Source: Anaerolineae bacterium
Lineage (GTDB): Bacteria; Chloroflexota; Anaerolineae; Aggregatilineales; Phototrophicaceae
Assembly (NCBI GenBank): GCA_020849765.1
Contig: JADLAY010000065.1
Location: forward strand, 1-64,000
Direction of reading: 5' to 3'
DNA length: 64,000 bases
Under the pieces are notes generated by a model that saw nothing but the letters and a program-made list of their open reading frames with translations, did not search any database and was not told where the DNA came from. Positions 25,816 to 34,286 of the stretch are shown piece by piece (position 1 is the first letter of the stretch; each line of letters starts with the position of its first letter). The position numbers and the translations under genes are program-made.

Positions 25816-25830
25816 GGAAGGGTATCCCGA

Positions 25831-26712
25831 TCAGGCGGGGACCTGATCGGCGGTGAAATCGAGCGTCAGGGTGACGTCAGGCGTCACGTTGGCGACGCCG
25901 GGTGCGTTCGGGATCGCGATGCCCCAGTCGCCGTAATTGATGTTGGTCGTGGCCGTGCCGGTGATCTGATCCGCCGAGGCAATCGTCACCTGGGCGGTGA
26001 AGGTGACCTCGTTGGTCACGCCGACGACCGTCAGGTTGCCGACGACGTCAAAGGTGTACGTCTCGCCGACGGCGACCGTCGCCGGCAGGCCGTTGATGGC
26101 GGTCGGTTCGAAGTCGATGAACTCGTAATCGTCGCTCGACGTGCGCAGGATCTCCGAGCGCAGCGCGCGGTTGCGGAATTCGTTATCGGTCGCCAGCGTG
26201 CGCGCATTGATGCGAATGGTGCCCACTTGCGATGACGCCGGGTTGCCGAAATCGATCACGATGTCACCCGCGACCTCGGTCGTCTGGCCGATCACGTCCG
26301 TGCGCACGCCGCGCAAATCCTCTTGCAAGGCGAAGGTCACCAGCGAACTCGCCGCGTCTATGCGATACAGACTGCGTTCTGCTGCCGGGGCTTCGACCGC
26401 TGCCGCCGCTGCTGCTTCTGCCGTCGGTTCTGGCGTGGGCTGCTCGGCGTCGGCGGTGCTCTGCGCTGCACTCAGCGCCTCGATCGTCGCCTGGAGATCG
26501 GTCACCTGCGAGCTCAAATCTGCAACCTGCGTCACGGCGGCAAATGCCTGCGTTGGGTTGAGCGTCGGGATGGCGTTGATGTCGAGCGTTGGCGCGCTGA
26601 TGGGCGCGCTCGCCTCGCCGGTGCCACCGACCGTCCACACAAAACCAAGGATGCCGCCGACCGCGCCGACGATCAGCGCGACGATCACGTAGACGAGTGT
26701 CCTGGCAGTCAT
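25831..26712 (-). CDS. YceI-family protein, membrane-anchored
   Basis: A 293-residue protein with one N-terminal helix (residues 5-27), a predicted coiled coil (VADLSSQVTDLQATIEALSAA, about 62-83), a P/A/E-rich linker and a YceI lipocalin-like domain (about 110-290: YRIDAASSLVTFALQED, DVVGNLTVVGVTNEVTF). YceI domains bind polyisoprenoids such as quinone-like lipids. Exported, it would sit outside the membrane near the quinone pool, which fits co-regulation with the mini cytochrome b. Promoter copy C lies 158-222 bp upstream. Confidence 0.9.
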   Translation of the reverse strand: MTARTLVYVIVALIVGAVGGILGFVWTVGGTGEASAPISAPTLDINAIPTLNPTQAFAAVTQVADLSSQVTDLQATIEALSAAQSTADAEQPTPEPTAEAAAAAAVEAPAAERSLYRIDAASSLVTFALQEDLRGVRTDVIGQTTEVAGDIVIDFGNPASSQVGTIRINARTLATDNEFRNRALRSEILRTSSDDYEFIDFEPTAINGLPATVAVGETYTFDVVGNLTVVGVTNEVTFTAQVTIASADQITGTATTNINYGDWGIAIPNAPGVANVTPDVTLTLDFTADQVPA

Positions 26713-26869
26713 AGAGTTGTCCTTTCACATCGTTGACGAGTACTGCTGTGGGCGAAGACCGGGCGCCGCCGTCGATCTTCACGAGCCTCACAAACCGGAT
26801 ATTATCTAGGAGCCGATACCTCACGTGCGCTGTGCACAGTCACCAAAATCGACCGAGGTATCGTTTGCC

Positions 26870-26934
26870 AATGTATCGTGTTGTCATGGTGGCGTGGTTA
26901 TCGACACCTCAAATATCCTTAAATCGATCTTAAA
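26870..26934 (-). promoter_or_regulatory. Four-unit promoter element, copy C (YceI; near the divergent two-component operon)
   Basis: Read on the minus strand: TTTAAGATCGA, TTTAAGGATA, TTTGAGGTGTC, GATAACCACG, then 17 nt and TACATT at 26875-26870. It is the closest copy to the apparent consensus. It also lies 135 bp before the divergent serine-hydrolase/two-component gene set, so a bound regulator could act in both directions. Confidence 0.7.
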
Positions 26935-27009
26935 TGGCTTGTGCGAGGGGTGTTGAAGATGAGATATTGGAGAAAGCAAGAATCCTTGCGCCCTATTTGG
27001 GAGGCCTTT

Positions 27010-27036
27010 GTAGGGACGCGCCATGGCGCGTCCGCG
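27010..27036. repeat. GTAGGG-palindrome-GTCCG repeat
   Basis: One copy with core GCGCC/GGCGC sits between promoter copy C and the serine hydrolase start, within what would be the 5' leader. Confidence 0.7.
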
Positions 27037-27068
27037 GCGGGGTCGCCAAGGATAACTGGAGTGAGATG

Positions 27069-28205
27069 ATGCGATGGATGACAGGTATCGTCGTGCTGGT
27101 CGGCGCCAGCCTGCTGAGCGCGACGGTCGCTCAGGCCCAGCCCGCGGTCGCAAGCGGCGCGACGTCCGCCCTGAACCTTCTGTGGGAGCAGGTCGACGCG
27201 CAGCCGGGCGATTTCGGCCTGGCCTGCGTGCCGCTCGATGACCCGGCAGCGACGTATCTCTACAATGCCTACTCGCCCTTCCCGCTGGCGTCCGTGACCA
27301 AGATCCTGATCTTCATCGCCTATGCCGAGCGGCTGGAAGCCGGGCGCATCTCGCTGGATGAGCGCGTCGAGACGAGCCGACTCGACCTCTACAACCTGCC
27401 GCGCACCGACCGCGGCGCGCACGACCGCTTCATGTCGATCTATCCCGAAGGCACGACCTCGATCAGCCTGTGGGATCTGGCGGCCACGGGCATGATCCAG
27501 TACAGCTCGAACGCCGCGTCGGATTATCTGCTCGACCGGCTCTACCCGACCGATTGGGACGCGATCTACGCCGAGCTCGGCCTGTCCGAGACGAGCCACC
27601 CGAACTCGCTGACGATGATCCCGCTGCTGATGAACAACCACGAGACAGGCAAGGCGACGCTCGATGAGGTGGACGATCTGTCCGCCGAACAGGGTGAGCG
27701 TTATCTTGATCTGTACATCGGCAACGGACAGTGGCGCCAGGATGAGATCGCTTACCGTTCGCAATCGGGGCGCGGCACCGGCAGCCAGTTCCCCGAATGG
27801 GACGTGCAGTCCGCCATCCTGGAGCAGCAGACCGCCACCGGCAGTGTCGCCGACTGGGTCAAAGTGATGGAGGCCATCTACGCCGACGATCTCGATGGTC
27901 CTCTGTCGTACTCGGTCAAGGCGATGACGCGCGCCGCCCTGCGCTGGCACGAGAGCGACTTCATCAACCAGTACTACGTCGAGTATGGCTCCAAGCTCGG
28001 CTTTTATTCCGGCGGGACGCTGGCGCTGGTCGCCTATGGTCGCCCAATCGGCGGCAGCCCGGTGATCTCGGTGACCTTTTTCCGCAATATCCCGCGCCAG
28101 ACCTACAATCAAATGGTGCGCGAGGACAGCGTCGGCGACCTGGCGCACTGGCTGAATTTCAACGACTGCGCCGGGCTGGGCGCGATGATTGACTCTATGA
28201 CGTGA
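27069..28205 (+). CDS. Secreted serine hydrolase, class A beta-lactamase/penicillin-binding fold
   Basis: A 378-residue exported protein with a signal peptide ending ATVAQAQ. The active-site motifs of the fold are present: S75-x-x-K78 (SVTK in PLASVTKIL), SxN (S146-S-N148 in QYSSNAASD) and a KxG in place of KTG (SKLGFYSGG). It could be a D,D-peptidase or esterase acting on the cell wall rather than a resistance enzyme, since the usual Glu166 loop is not evident. A GGAG site precedes two adjacent ATG codons (27066, 27069). The response regulator gene follows by 12 bp, implying co-transcription and a cell-envelope signal. Confidence 0.85.
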   Translation: MRWMTGIVVLVGASLLSATVAQAQPAVASGATSALNLLWEQVDAQPGDFGLACVPLDDPAATYLYNAYSPFPLASVTKILIFIAYAERLEAGRISLDERVETSRLDLYNLPRTDRGAHDRFMSIYPEGTTSISLWDLAATGMIQYSSNAASDYLLDRLYPTDWDAIYAELGLSETSHPNSLTMIPLLMNNHETGKATLDEVDDLSAEQGERYLDLYIGNGQWRQDEIAYRSQSGRGTGSQFPEWDVQSAILEQQTATGSVADWVKVMEAIYADDLDGPLSYSVKAMTRAALRWHESDFINQYYVEYGSKLGFYSGGTLALVAYGRPIGGSPVISVTFFRNIPRQTYNQMVREDSVGDLAHWLNFNDCAGLGAMIDSMT

Positions 28206-28217
28206 AATGGTGACCGA

Positions 28218-28916
28218 ATGACCAAGATACTCCTGATCGAAGATGACAGCCTGATCGTCGAGCCGGTGATGCGCTCGCTGCGCGGCATGGGCTACGAGGT
28301 CGAGTCGGCTCGCGATGGCGCAACCGGCCTGGCGATGGCGCTCAACGACGACCCCGACATCGTCATCCTCGACATCATGCTGCCGGAGATGGACGGCTGG
28401 GAAGTCTGCAAGGGCGTCCGCGAGAAGAGCGTGGTGCCTATCCTCATGCTGACCGCCCTCAACGAGGAGATCGACCGAGTGCTCGGCCTCGAGCTGGGCG
28501 CCGACGACTACCTGACCAAGCCGTTCAGCACGCGCGAGTTGATCGCGCGCATCAAGGCGCTGCTGCGCCGCGTCGAGTTCGACCGCAGCCGCGTGCCGCA
28601 GACCAACCAGATCCACATCGCCGACCTCGTGCTCGATCTTGACCGGCGCCAGGCCTTCAAAGGCGAGCGCGAACTATCGCTGCGCTACAAAGAGTTCGAG
28701 CTGCTCAGCCTGCTGGCCGCCAACGCCGGCGAGGTCGTCACCCGCGCCGAGATCTTCGACAAGGTCTGGGGAACGGAGTGGCTCGGCGACATGCGCACGC
28801 TCGACGTGCACATCCGCTGGCTGCGCGAAAAGCTTGAAGACGACCCCAGCCGCCCGGAATACATCCAGACCGTGCGCGGCGTTGGCTACCGCATCGTCAC
28901 AGGGAAGGAACGATGA
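28218..28916 (+). CDS. OmpR/PhoB-family response regulator
   Basis: A 232-residue two-component regulator. The receiver domain has the acidic pair E8-D9-D10, phospho-acceptor D52 (VILDIMLPEMDG), T79 (LTA) and K101 (TKPF). A winged-helix DNA-binding domain covers about 130-230 (RYKEFELLSLLAANAGEVVTR, VHIRWLREKLEDDP). The gene overlaps its kinase gene by 4 bp. Proteins of this family bind direct repeats about 11 bp apart. That geometry matches the four-unit promoter elements, one of which lies 1.3 kb away, so it is the leading candidate regulator (inference). Confidence 0.96.
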   Translation: MTKILLIEDDSLIVEPVMRSLRGMGYEVESARDGATGLAMALNDDPDIVILDIMLPEMDGWEVCKGVREKSVVPILMLTALNEEIDRVLGLELGADDYLTKPFSTRELIARIKALLRRVEFDRSRVPQTNQIHIADLVLDLDRRQAFKGERELSLRYKEFELLSLLAANAGEVVTRAEIFDKVWGTEWLGDMRTLDVHIRWLREKLEDDPSRPEYIQTVRGVGYRIVTGKER

Positions 28917-30340
28917 GACTGCGCCTGAGCTCGACCAGCATCCGCACGCGTCTGTTCGTCGCCTACGTCGGCATCGTCCTGATCGGCTTCGCGCTGCTGA
29001 CGGCGGTCGCGGGCGGGCAGATCTCGTCGGCGGCGCGCCAGGACTTCGAGCGCCAGTTGGTCAATGAGGTGAGGCTGGTCGCCCAGGTCGTCAACGGCTA
29101 CGTCAACGACGCCGACAACACTGATTCGGAGGCTCTGGAAGCCCTGATCGAAGCATACGAGGCTGAAGTCGGCGGCAACCTGAGCTTCGTCAACGTCAGT
29201 GACCGCGCTTTTCAGGGTCGTCCGGACTACCACAGCACGCCGGAGATCGACACTGCTTTGCGGGGCAGCATCGCCGTGGTCGAGCGCCCGGACGACGAGG
29301 GCACAAGCACCTTCGTGACCGCCGCCCCGGTCGGCGATCCGCGGCGCACCGCCACGATTGTCCAGCTCAGCGTGCCGACCAGCATCCTGCAGGGGTTGAT
29401 CCTGCAGCGCTGGGCCGTGCTCGGCCTGATCTTCGCGCTGGTGGCGGGAGTGTCCGTGCTGGCGACGATCTGGGTTTCGCGCTCGATCATCCAGCCGCTG
29501 TACGCCCTGCGCGAATCGGCGCTCAACCTCTCGCGCGGCGATTTCTCGCATCGCGTCGCCAACCCGGAGAAGGACGAGATCGGCCAGGTGGCGCAGGCGT
29601 TCAATCACATGGCCGAGCAGGTCGAAAGCATGCTCGAAGAGCAGCGCGCCTTCGCCAGCAACACCTCGCACGAGCTGCGCACGCCGCTGACGACGATCAG
29701 GCTACGGTCGGAGGCGCTGCGCCACGACGACAGCCTGGACGACGAGACGGCCAAACGCTACGTCGCCGAGATCGACGATGAGGTCGTGCATTTGAGCACG
29801 CTGATCGAAGACCTGACGCTGCTCTCGCGCTTCGACGCCGGGCGCGCCGAACTCGGCAGCAACCAGATCGACCTGGCCCGTTTCGCCGCCAGCCTCAACC
29901 AGCAGATGAGCACCGCCGCTCGCGCCAAGAACATCACGCTGGCGCTCGATCCACCGCAGCAAACACTCGTCGTCAACGCCAGCCTGAGTCATCTGACGGT
30001 TGCCTTCCGCAACCTGCTCGACAACGCCATCAAGTACACGCCGTCCGGCGGCAAGGTCGAGTGGTTCTTCAGCGCCGGGGTCGACGCAGCGCAGGTCATC
30101 ATCAAGGACACCGGCCAGGGCATCGAGCCGGAACACTCGGCGCGCCTGTTCGAGCGCTTCTACCGCGCGGACAAGGCCCGCTCGCGCGACGTGCCCGGCA
30201 GCGGCCTCGGCCTCGCGCTGGTCAAATCGATCGTCGAGGCCTATGGCGGCAGTGTCACCGTCGACAGCCCCGGCGCAGGCCAGGGCACAACCGTGACCGT
30301 CTCCTGGCCGTACCAGCCCGCCCCTAAGCGCAGGTTGTAA
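28913..30340 (+). CDS. Sensor histidine kinase with HAMP domain
   Basis: A 475-residue membrane kinase. Two membrane helices (about 14-34 and 168-189) flank an extracytoplasmic sensor domain of about 130 residues without a recognised fold. A HAMP domain (190-243), HisKA with H253 (SNTSHELRTPLTT) and HATPase_c (NLLDNAIKYTP, DTGQGI, GSGLGLALVKS) follow. It phosphorylates the regulator encoded just before it (ATGA overlap). The adjacent penicillin-binding-fold protein suggests it senses envelope state, but the signal is unknown. Confidence 0.96.
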   Translation: MRLRLSSTSIRTRLFVAYVGIVLIGFALLTAVAGGQISSAARQDFERQLVNEVRLVAQVVNGYVNDADNTDSEALEALIEAYEAEVGGNLSFVNVSDRAFQGRPDYHSTPEIDTALRGSIAVVERPDDEGTSTFVTAAPVGDPRRTATIVQLSVPTSILQGLILQRWAVLGLIFALVAGVSVLATIWVSRSIIQPLYALRESALNLSRGDFSHRVANPEKDEIGQVAQAFNHMAEQVESMLEEQRAFASNTSHELRTPLTTIRLRSEALRHDDSLDDETAKRYVAEIDDEVVHLSTLIEDLTLLSRFDAGRAELGSNQIDLARFAASLNQQMSTAARAKNITLALDPPQQTLVVNASLSHLTVAFRNLLDNAIKYTPSGGKVEWFFSAGVDAAQVIIKDTGQGIEPEHSARLFERFYRADKARSRDVPGSGLGLALVKSIVEAYGGSVTVDSPGAGQGTTVTVSWPYQPAPKRRL

Positions 30341-30354
30341 CCCAGAATCGTGGT

Positions 30355-30545
30355 CTGTAGGGACGGCACTCTTGCCGCCCGGCGTCCAATGCCGTACGCG
30401 GAATGCGGCGGACAAGGCCCCTAAATGGACTTCCTTCGGTCGCACGCACTGTCCCTACAAATCCTGCGCGTTGTTTCGTAGGGACTCGTCCGTGATGTTC
30501 AAATACCTGCCTGCACTGCCAATGGGCAACCGGCGGGTCGCCCCT
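30355..30545. repeat. Degenerate palindromic repeat cluster
   Basis: A copy of the GTAGGG family at 30355-30383 is followed by decayed members near 30447-30456, 30479-30490 and 30528-30545 that keep GTCCCTAC or GTAGGGAC flanks but have lost paired cores. No gene lies between 30341 and 30823. Confidence 0.6.
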
Positions 30546-30640
30546 ACGGATGTTGTCTTAATCCGTCTGTGACCTCCGCGCCCCTGGGGTTCGTATCCCC
30601 TGCTCGGCCATACTCAGCCTCGTGGAAAATGACGAATTGC

Positions 30641-30669
30641 TTGACAGCGGGCGCGACTCTCGCTAGGAT
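30641..30669 (+). promoter_or_regulatory. Sigma-70-type promoter of the sugar operon
   Basis: TTGACA (30641-30646), a 17-bp spacer and TAGGAT (30664-30669) make a near-consensus promoter. The start site would fall around 30676, inside operator O1, so repressor binding should block it directly. Confidence 0.8.
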
Positions 30670-30670
30670 A

Positions 30671-30688
30671 TTTGCAAGCGCTTGCAAA
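30671..30688. promoter_or_regulatory. LacI-type operator O1
   Basis: A perfect 18-bp palindrome, TTTGCAAGCGCTTGCAAA, with the central CG step typical of LacI/GalR operators. It starts 2 bp after the -10 box and is repeated identically at 30789-30806. Confidence 0.88.
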
Positions 30689-30748
30689 TAAAAGTGCAAT
30701 CGATGCAGGCGCTTGACCCTAAAATGCAGCAAATCCTTTGCGATCTTT

Positions 30749-30779
30749 GCCGTTTATTGCTGCAAAAACGGCTTTTTTT
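30749..30779 (+). terminator. Intrinsic terminator in the leader, between the operators
   Basis: GCCGTTT (30749-30755) pairs with AAACGGC (30766-30772), extended inside by TTGC/GCAA, and is followed by seven T residues. It lies in the untranslated leader about 45 bp before the lacI-like start codon, so it could attenuate the operon's own transcript or stop upstream read-through. Confidence 0.7.
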
Positions 30780-30788
30780 GGCAGGCGT

Positions 30789-30806
30789 TTTGCAAGCGCT
30801 TGCAAA
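30789..30806. promoter_or_regulatory. LacI-type operator O2
   Basis: A copy identical to O1, 118 bp downstream and 18 bp before the regulator's start codon. It could support DNA looping or act as a roadblock in the transcribed leader. Confidence 0.85.
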
Positions 30807-30823
30807 ATGTGCGGGTTTTTACG

Positions 30824-31852
30824 ATGAGTGCTGATAATCTTAGGCCCAACCAACCCGTCACCATTTACGACGTCGCCGCTGCGGCAGGCGTCTCCTACTC
30901 GACGGTTTCGCGCGTCCTCAACGGCTTCGAATTCGTCAAAGAATCAACCCGCGTCAAAGTCATGGATGCTGCCGAGCGCCTCGGCTACGTCGCCAACTTA
31001 CAGGCGCGCGGTCTGGCTGGTGGGCGCTCGAACATCATCGGCCTGCTCGTGCCGGTGCTGGATAACAGCTACGTCTCCGAAGTCATGATGGGCATCGACG
31101 AAGCGCTGGCCCGCGCCGGTTTCAACCTGATGCTGTTCACGACCCACCGCCACGCCGGGAAAGAGCAGCAGTACGCCAGCACTATCGCCAGCATGACCGA
31201 CGGCCTGATCCTGCTCGTCCCGCTCGAATCGCCGATCTACCTGAACGCCATCCGCGAGCGCAACTACCCGCACGTGCTCGTCGACCAGACCGACGAATCC
31301 GGCGCCAGCGCCAGCGTCAGCGGCACCAACTGGCACGGCGCTTACGAAGCCACCCAGCACCTGATCATGCTTGGTCACCGCCGCATCGGCGTCATCACCG
31401 GCCTGCTCGAACTGAGCAGCGCTCGCGAACGCCTCAATGGTTACCGCGCCGCCCTCCAGGATTACGCCATCCCGATTGACGAGAGCCTGATCGTCGAGGG
31501 GGACTATCTGCAGCCGCGCGGCTACGAGGCCGCCCAGGAACTGCTCAAACTGCGCGAGCGCCCGTCCGCCATCTTCGCAATGAACGATCTTTCCGCGCTC
31601 GGCGCCATGGACGCCATCCGCGAATCAGGACTTTCAATTCCAGAAGACATCTCTCTGGTGGGGTTCGACGACATCCCGCAAGCGGCGATTACACATCCCA
31701 AGCTGACGACCGTGCGGCAGCCGCTCGTCCAGATGGGCCGGATCGCCGTACGCCTGCTGCTGGAACAACTCGACCACCCCGGCAGCCCGCCAGGGCACGA
31801 AACGCTGGCAACCCAACTCGTCATACGGGCATCCAGCCAGCCCCCGAGATGA
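30824..31852 (+). CDS. LacI-family transcriptional regulator
   Basis: A 342-residue repressor. The N-terminal helix-turn-helix (VTIYDVAAAAGVSYSTVSRVLNG, about residues 11-33) and hinge helix (YVANLQARGLAGG) bind the two TTTGCAAGCGCTTGCAAA operators upstream. The rest is a periplasmic-binding-like sugar domain (IIGLLVPVLDNSYVSEVMMG, FAMNDLSALGAMDAI, VGFDDIPQAA). The ATG at 30824 is used; the frame extended to 30713 runs through O2 and the terminator. It probably represses its own gene and the transporter and glycosidase genes that follow, released by an imported sugar. Confidence 0.95.
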   Translation: MSADNLRPNQPVTIYDVAAAAGVSYSTVSRVLNGFEFVKESTRVKVMDAAERLGYVANLQARGLAGGRSNIIGLLVPVLDNSYVSEVMMGIDEALARAGFNLMLFTTHRHAGKEQQYASTIASMTDGLILLVPLESPIYLNAIRERNYPHVLVDQTDESGASASVSGTNWHGAYEATQHLIMLGHRRIGVITGLLELSSARERLNGYRAALQDYAIPIDESLIVEGDYLQPRGYEAAQELLKLRERPSAIFAMNDLSALGAMDAIRESGLSIPEDISLVGFDDIPQAAITHPKLTTVRQPLVQMGRIAVRLLLEQLDHPGSPPGHETLATQLVIRASSQPPR

Positions 31853-31945
31853 CCGAACGAACAGACAGCGCAAAGGAGGTAGGTATCGATAGCAACCTTG
31901 TCCTGAATTACACGATCACTGGACGATCTACAGAGGAGAAGAAGA

Positions 31946-33217
31946 ATGTCTAAGAGATTCGTTTTTGCTCTACTCGTCGTCGCCCTGACGCTCGGCGTCG
32001 TGGGCGGGGCCGCCGCTCAGGACCCGGTAACCATCGATTGGTGGCACATCGGTACCGTTGCTGAGCAGGGCGCCTATTGGCAGGAAATGGCCGATGAATT
32101 CACGGCCATGAACCCGAACGTCACCATCAATATCACCGTCCTGGAAAATGAAGCCTTCAAGAGCCAGCTCGTGACCGTCATGCAGGGCAACGACCCGCCG
32201 GACATCTTCCACAGCTGGGGCGGCGGCGTCCTCTGGCAGTTTGCTGATGCCGGGCTGCTGCGCAACATTGCGCCTGAACTCGAAGGCGAATGGAAAGACT
32301 CGTTCTCCGCGCAGGCCGCGCTCGAACTCTATGGCCGTGACGGCGAATACTACGGTGTGCCGTGGTCGTGGGGCGCAGTCGGTTTCTTCTACAACAAAGC
32401 TCTGTTCGCGCAGGCAGGCCTCGACCCCGATAGCCCGCCGGCAACCTGGGACGAATTCGTAGGCGCCGTTGAGGCTCTGCAGGCTGCGGGCATCACCCCG
32501 ATCAGCCTCGGCGAAGGCGACAAGTGGCCGGGCCACTTCTGGTGGGTCTATCTCGCCATCCGCCTCGGCGGGCAGGAAGCCTTCCTCAAGGCTTACGACC
32601 GCAGTGGTTCGTTCGCCGATGAGCCGTTCGTTCAGGCTGGTGAATACCTCAAGCAGATCATCGACATGAACCCCTTCCCCGAAGGCTTCCTGGGCCTCGC
32701 TTACGGCGACCAGGCACGTCTGATGGGTGATGCCCAGGCAGCCATGGAGCTGATGGGCCAGTGGGCACCGAGCGTCGAGGCCGACAATGCCGAGTCCGGC
32801 GGCATCGGTGACGATCTTGGCTGGTTCCCCTTCCCCGCAGTTGAAGGCGGCGCAGGTAACCCCAACGACGTCCTCGGCGGCGGTGACGGTTATGCTGTCG
32901 GCGCCAATGCCCCTGACGAAGCCGTGGAATTCCTCAAGTTCCTGACCAGCGCTGAAGCCCAGCGCAAGGGCGCGGAAATCTGGATGGTCCCGACCGTCGC
33001 GGCGGCTGAAGATGTCGTCACTGGCGACCCGATCATGGCCCGCATCATCGAGGCCCGTAACGAAGCCCCCTACTTCCAGCTTTACTACGATCAGTTCCTG
33101 CCCCCGGCACTGGGCGCGGCAGTGAACGACGCCGTGGAGAAGTTGTTCGCCGCAGCGGCGACTCCGGAAGAAGTGGCCGCGGAAATCGAGGATGTGGCGA
33201 GCTTCGAGCTCCAATAG
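31946..33217 (+). CDS. ABC transporter sugar-binding protein, family 1
   Basis: A 423-residue secreted binding protein with a signal peptide (about 1-24, ending GGAAAQD). SBP_bac_1 features include IDWWHIGT near the mature N-terminus, NDPPDIFHSWGGG, YGVPWSWGAVGFFYNKALF and GADDGYAVG-like GGGDGYAVGANAPDEAVEFL. It has a strong GAGGAGAAG site. It is the specificity component of a CUT1-type importer with the next two genes. The LacI regulator before it and the GH8/GH3 enzymes after it suggest xylo- or related oligosaccharides as substrate. Confidence 0.95.
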   Translation: MSKRFVFALLVVALTLGVVGGAAAQDPVTIDWWHIGTVAEQGAYWQEMADEFTAMNPNVTINITVLENEAFKSQLVTVMQGNDPPDIFHSWGGGVLWQFADAGLLRNIAPELEGEWKDSFSAQAALELYGRDGEYYGVPWSWGAVGFFYNKALFAQAGLDPDSPPATWDEFVGAVEALQAAGITPISLGEGDKWPGHFWWVYLAIRLGGQEAFLKAYDRSGSFADEPFVQAGEYLKQIIDMNPFPEGFLGLAYGDQARLMGDAQAAMELMGQWAPSVEADNAESGGIGDDLGWFPFPAVEGGAGNPNDVLGGGDGYAVGANAPDEAVEFLKFLTSAEAQRKGAEIWMVPTVAAAEDVVTGDPIMARIIEARNEAPYFQLYYDQFLPPALGAAVNDAVEKLFAAAATPEEVAAEIEDVASFELQ

Positions 33218-33319
33218 CCACATCGCGCCGTTCAAATTGGAGATGGTGTGGGGCGCCCAGCGCCCCGCATCATCTGCTTCGAAATCCCAATCGATCGTCG
33301 TGATGCAGAGAGCCGAATT

Positions 33320-34276
33320 ATGTCTGCTATTCCAACCCGTGTTCTTCCACGAACCGTTCCACAAACTGAAGCCGACATGCGCAGGCGCAGGGTGAATAAG
33401 TGGCTGTTTGTCGCCGGTTTCGTCCTGCCGGGCATGATCATCTTTTTCCTGTTTTTCATCATGCCCATCTCGCAGTCGTTCTACTTCAGCGTGTTCGAAT
33501 GGGATGGCTTTGGCCCGCCGACGGACTTCATCGGCCTCGGCAACTTCGAGCGCCTGCTCCAGCACGGCGTCTTCCAGTCCGCCGTCGAACACAGTTTCGT
33601 CATCATGATCCTGTCGCTGGTCGTCCAGTTGCCGATGGCGCTGGGGCTGGCGCTGCTGGTCGGGCGTGGGAAACTGCGCGGGCGCAAGGTGTTCCGCACG
33701 ATCCTGTTCGTGCCCTACGTGTTCTCTGAAATCATCACGGCGCTGATCTTCCGCTACGCCATGCACCCGACCAATGGCTTATTCAACTGGGTTGGCAGTT
33801 TCTTTCCCGGCTTCGAGCCGATCCCATGGCTGGCCGACCGAAATATCGCCCTTTACGCGATCTTCTTTGTACTGACGTGGAAGTTCTTTGGCTTTCATAT
33901 GATCCTTTACATGGCGGGCCTGCAGGGCATCCCGCCGGAACTGGAAGACGCGGCGCGCATCGACGGCGCGAGCGAATTCCAGGTTCTGCGCCGGATCACG
34001 CTGCCGCTGCTGGGCAGCACCATCCGCCTGACGACCTACCTGTCCGTGCTGGGGTCATTCCAGCAGTTTGCCCTCGTTTGGGTGCTGACGGAAGGAGGCC
34101 CGGTCAACTCGACCGAATTATTTGCCACCTATCTCTACAAGTACGGCATCCAACGCTTCCATCTCGGCTACGGAAGCGCAGTCGCGGTCATTCTCTTCGC
34201 CATCACCCTGGTCTTTTCGCTCGGTTACCAGCGAATCGTCATGCGCCAGGATTACGTGCTGAATCCAGCGGAATGA
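33320..34276 (+). CDS. Sugar ABC transporter permease, MalF/UgpA type
   Basis: A 318-residue permease with six membrane helices. The first helix is at about residues 28-50 (WLFVAGFVLPGMIIFFLFFI). The CUT1 motif EAA reads PPELEDAARIDGASEFQVLRR, followed by ITLPLL. The ATG at 33320 is used; an ATG at 33377 would still leave all helices. It pairs with the next permease, 10 bp downstream. No ATPase gene is in the operon, so a shared MsmK-type ATPase is probably used. Confidence 0.94.
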   Translation: MSAIPTRVLPRTVPQTEADMRRRRVNKWLFVAGFVLPGMIIFFLFFIMPISQSFYFSVFEWDGFGPPTDFIGLGNFERLLQHGVFQSAVEHSFVIMILSLVVQLPMALGLALLVGRGKLRGRKVFRTILFVPYVFSEIITALIFRYAMHPTNGLFNWVGSFFPGFEPIPWLADRNIALYAIFFVLTWKFFGFHMILYMAGLQGIPPELEDAARIDGASEFQVLRRITLPLLGSTIRLTTYLSVLGSFQQFALVWVLTEGGPVNSTELFATYLYKYGIQRFHLGYGSAVAVILFAITLVFSLGYQRIVMRQDYVLNPAE

Positions 34277-34286
34277 GAGAGCGACC

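Noticed and set aside
30580..30612. A tRNA T-arm-like sequence (GGGGTTCGTATCCCC)
   Set aside because: The T-loop lacks the usual A58, and no anticodon or D arm could be placed upstream. It is probably a chance inverted repeat among decayed palindromic repeats.
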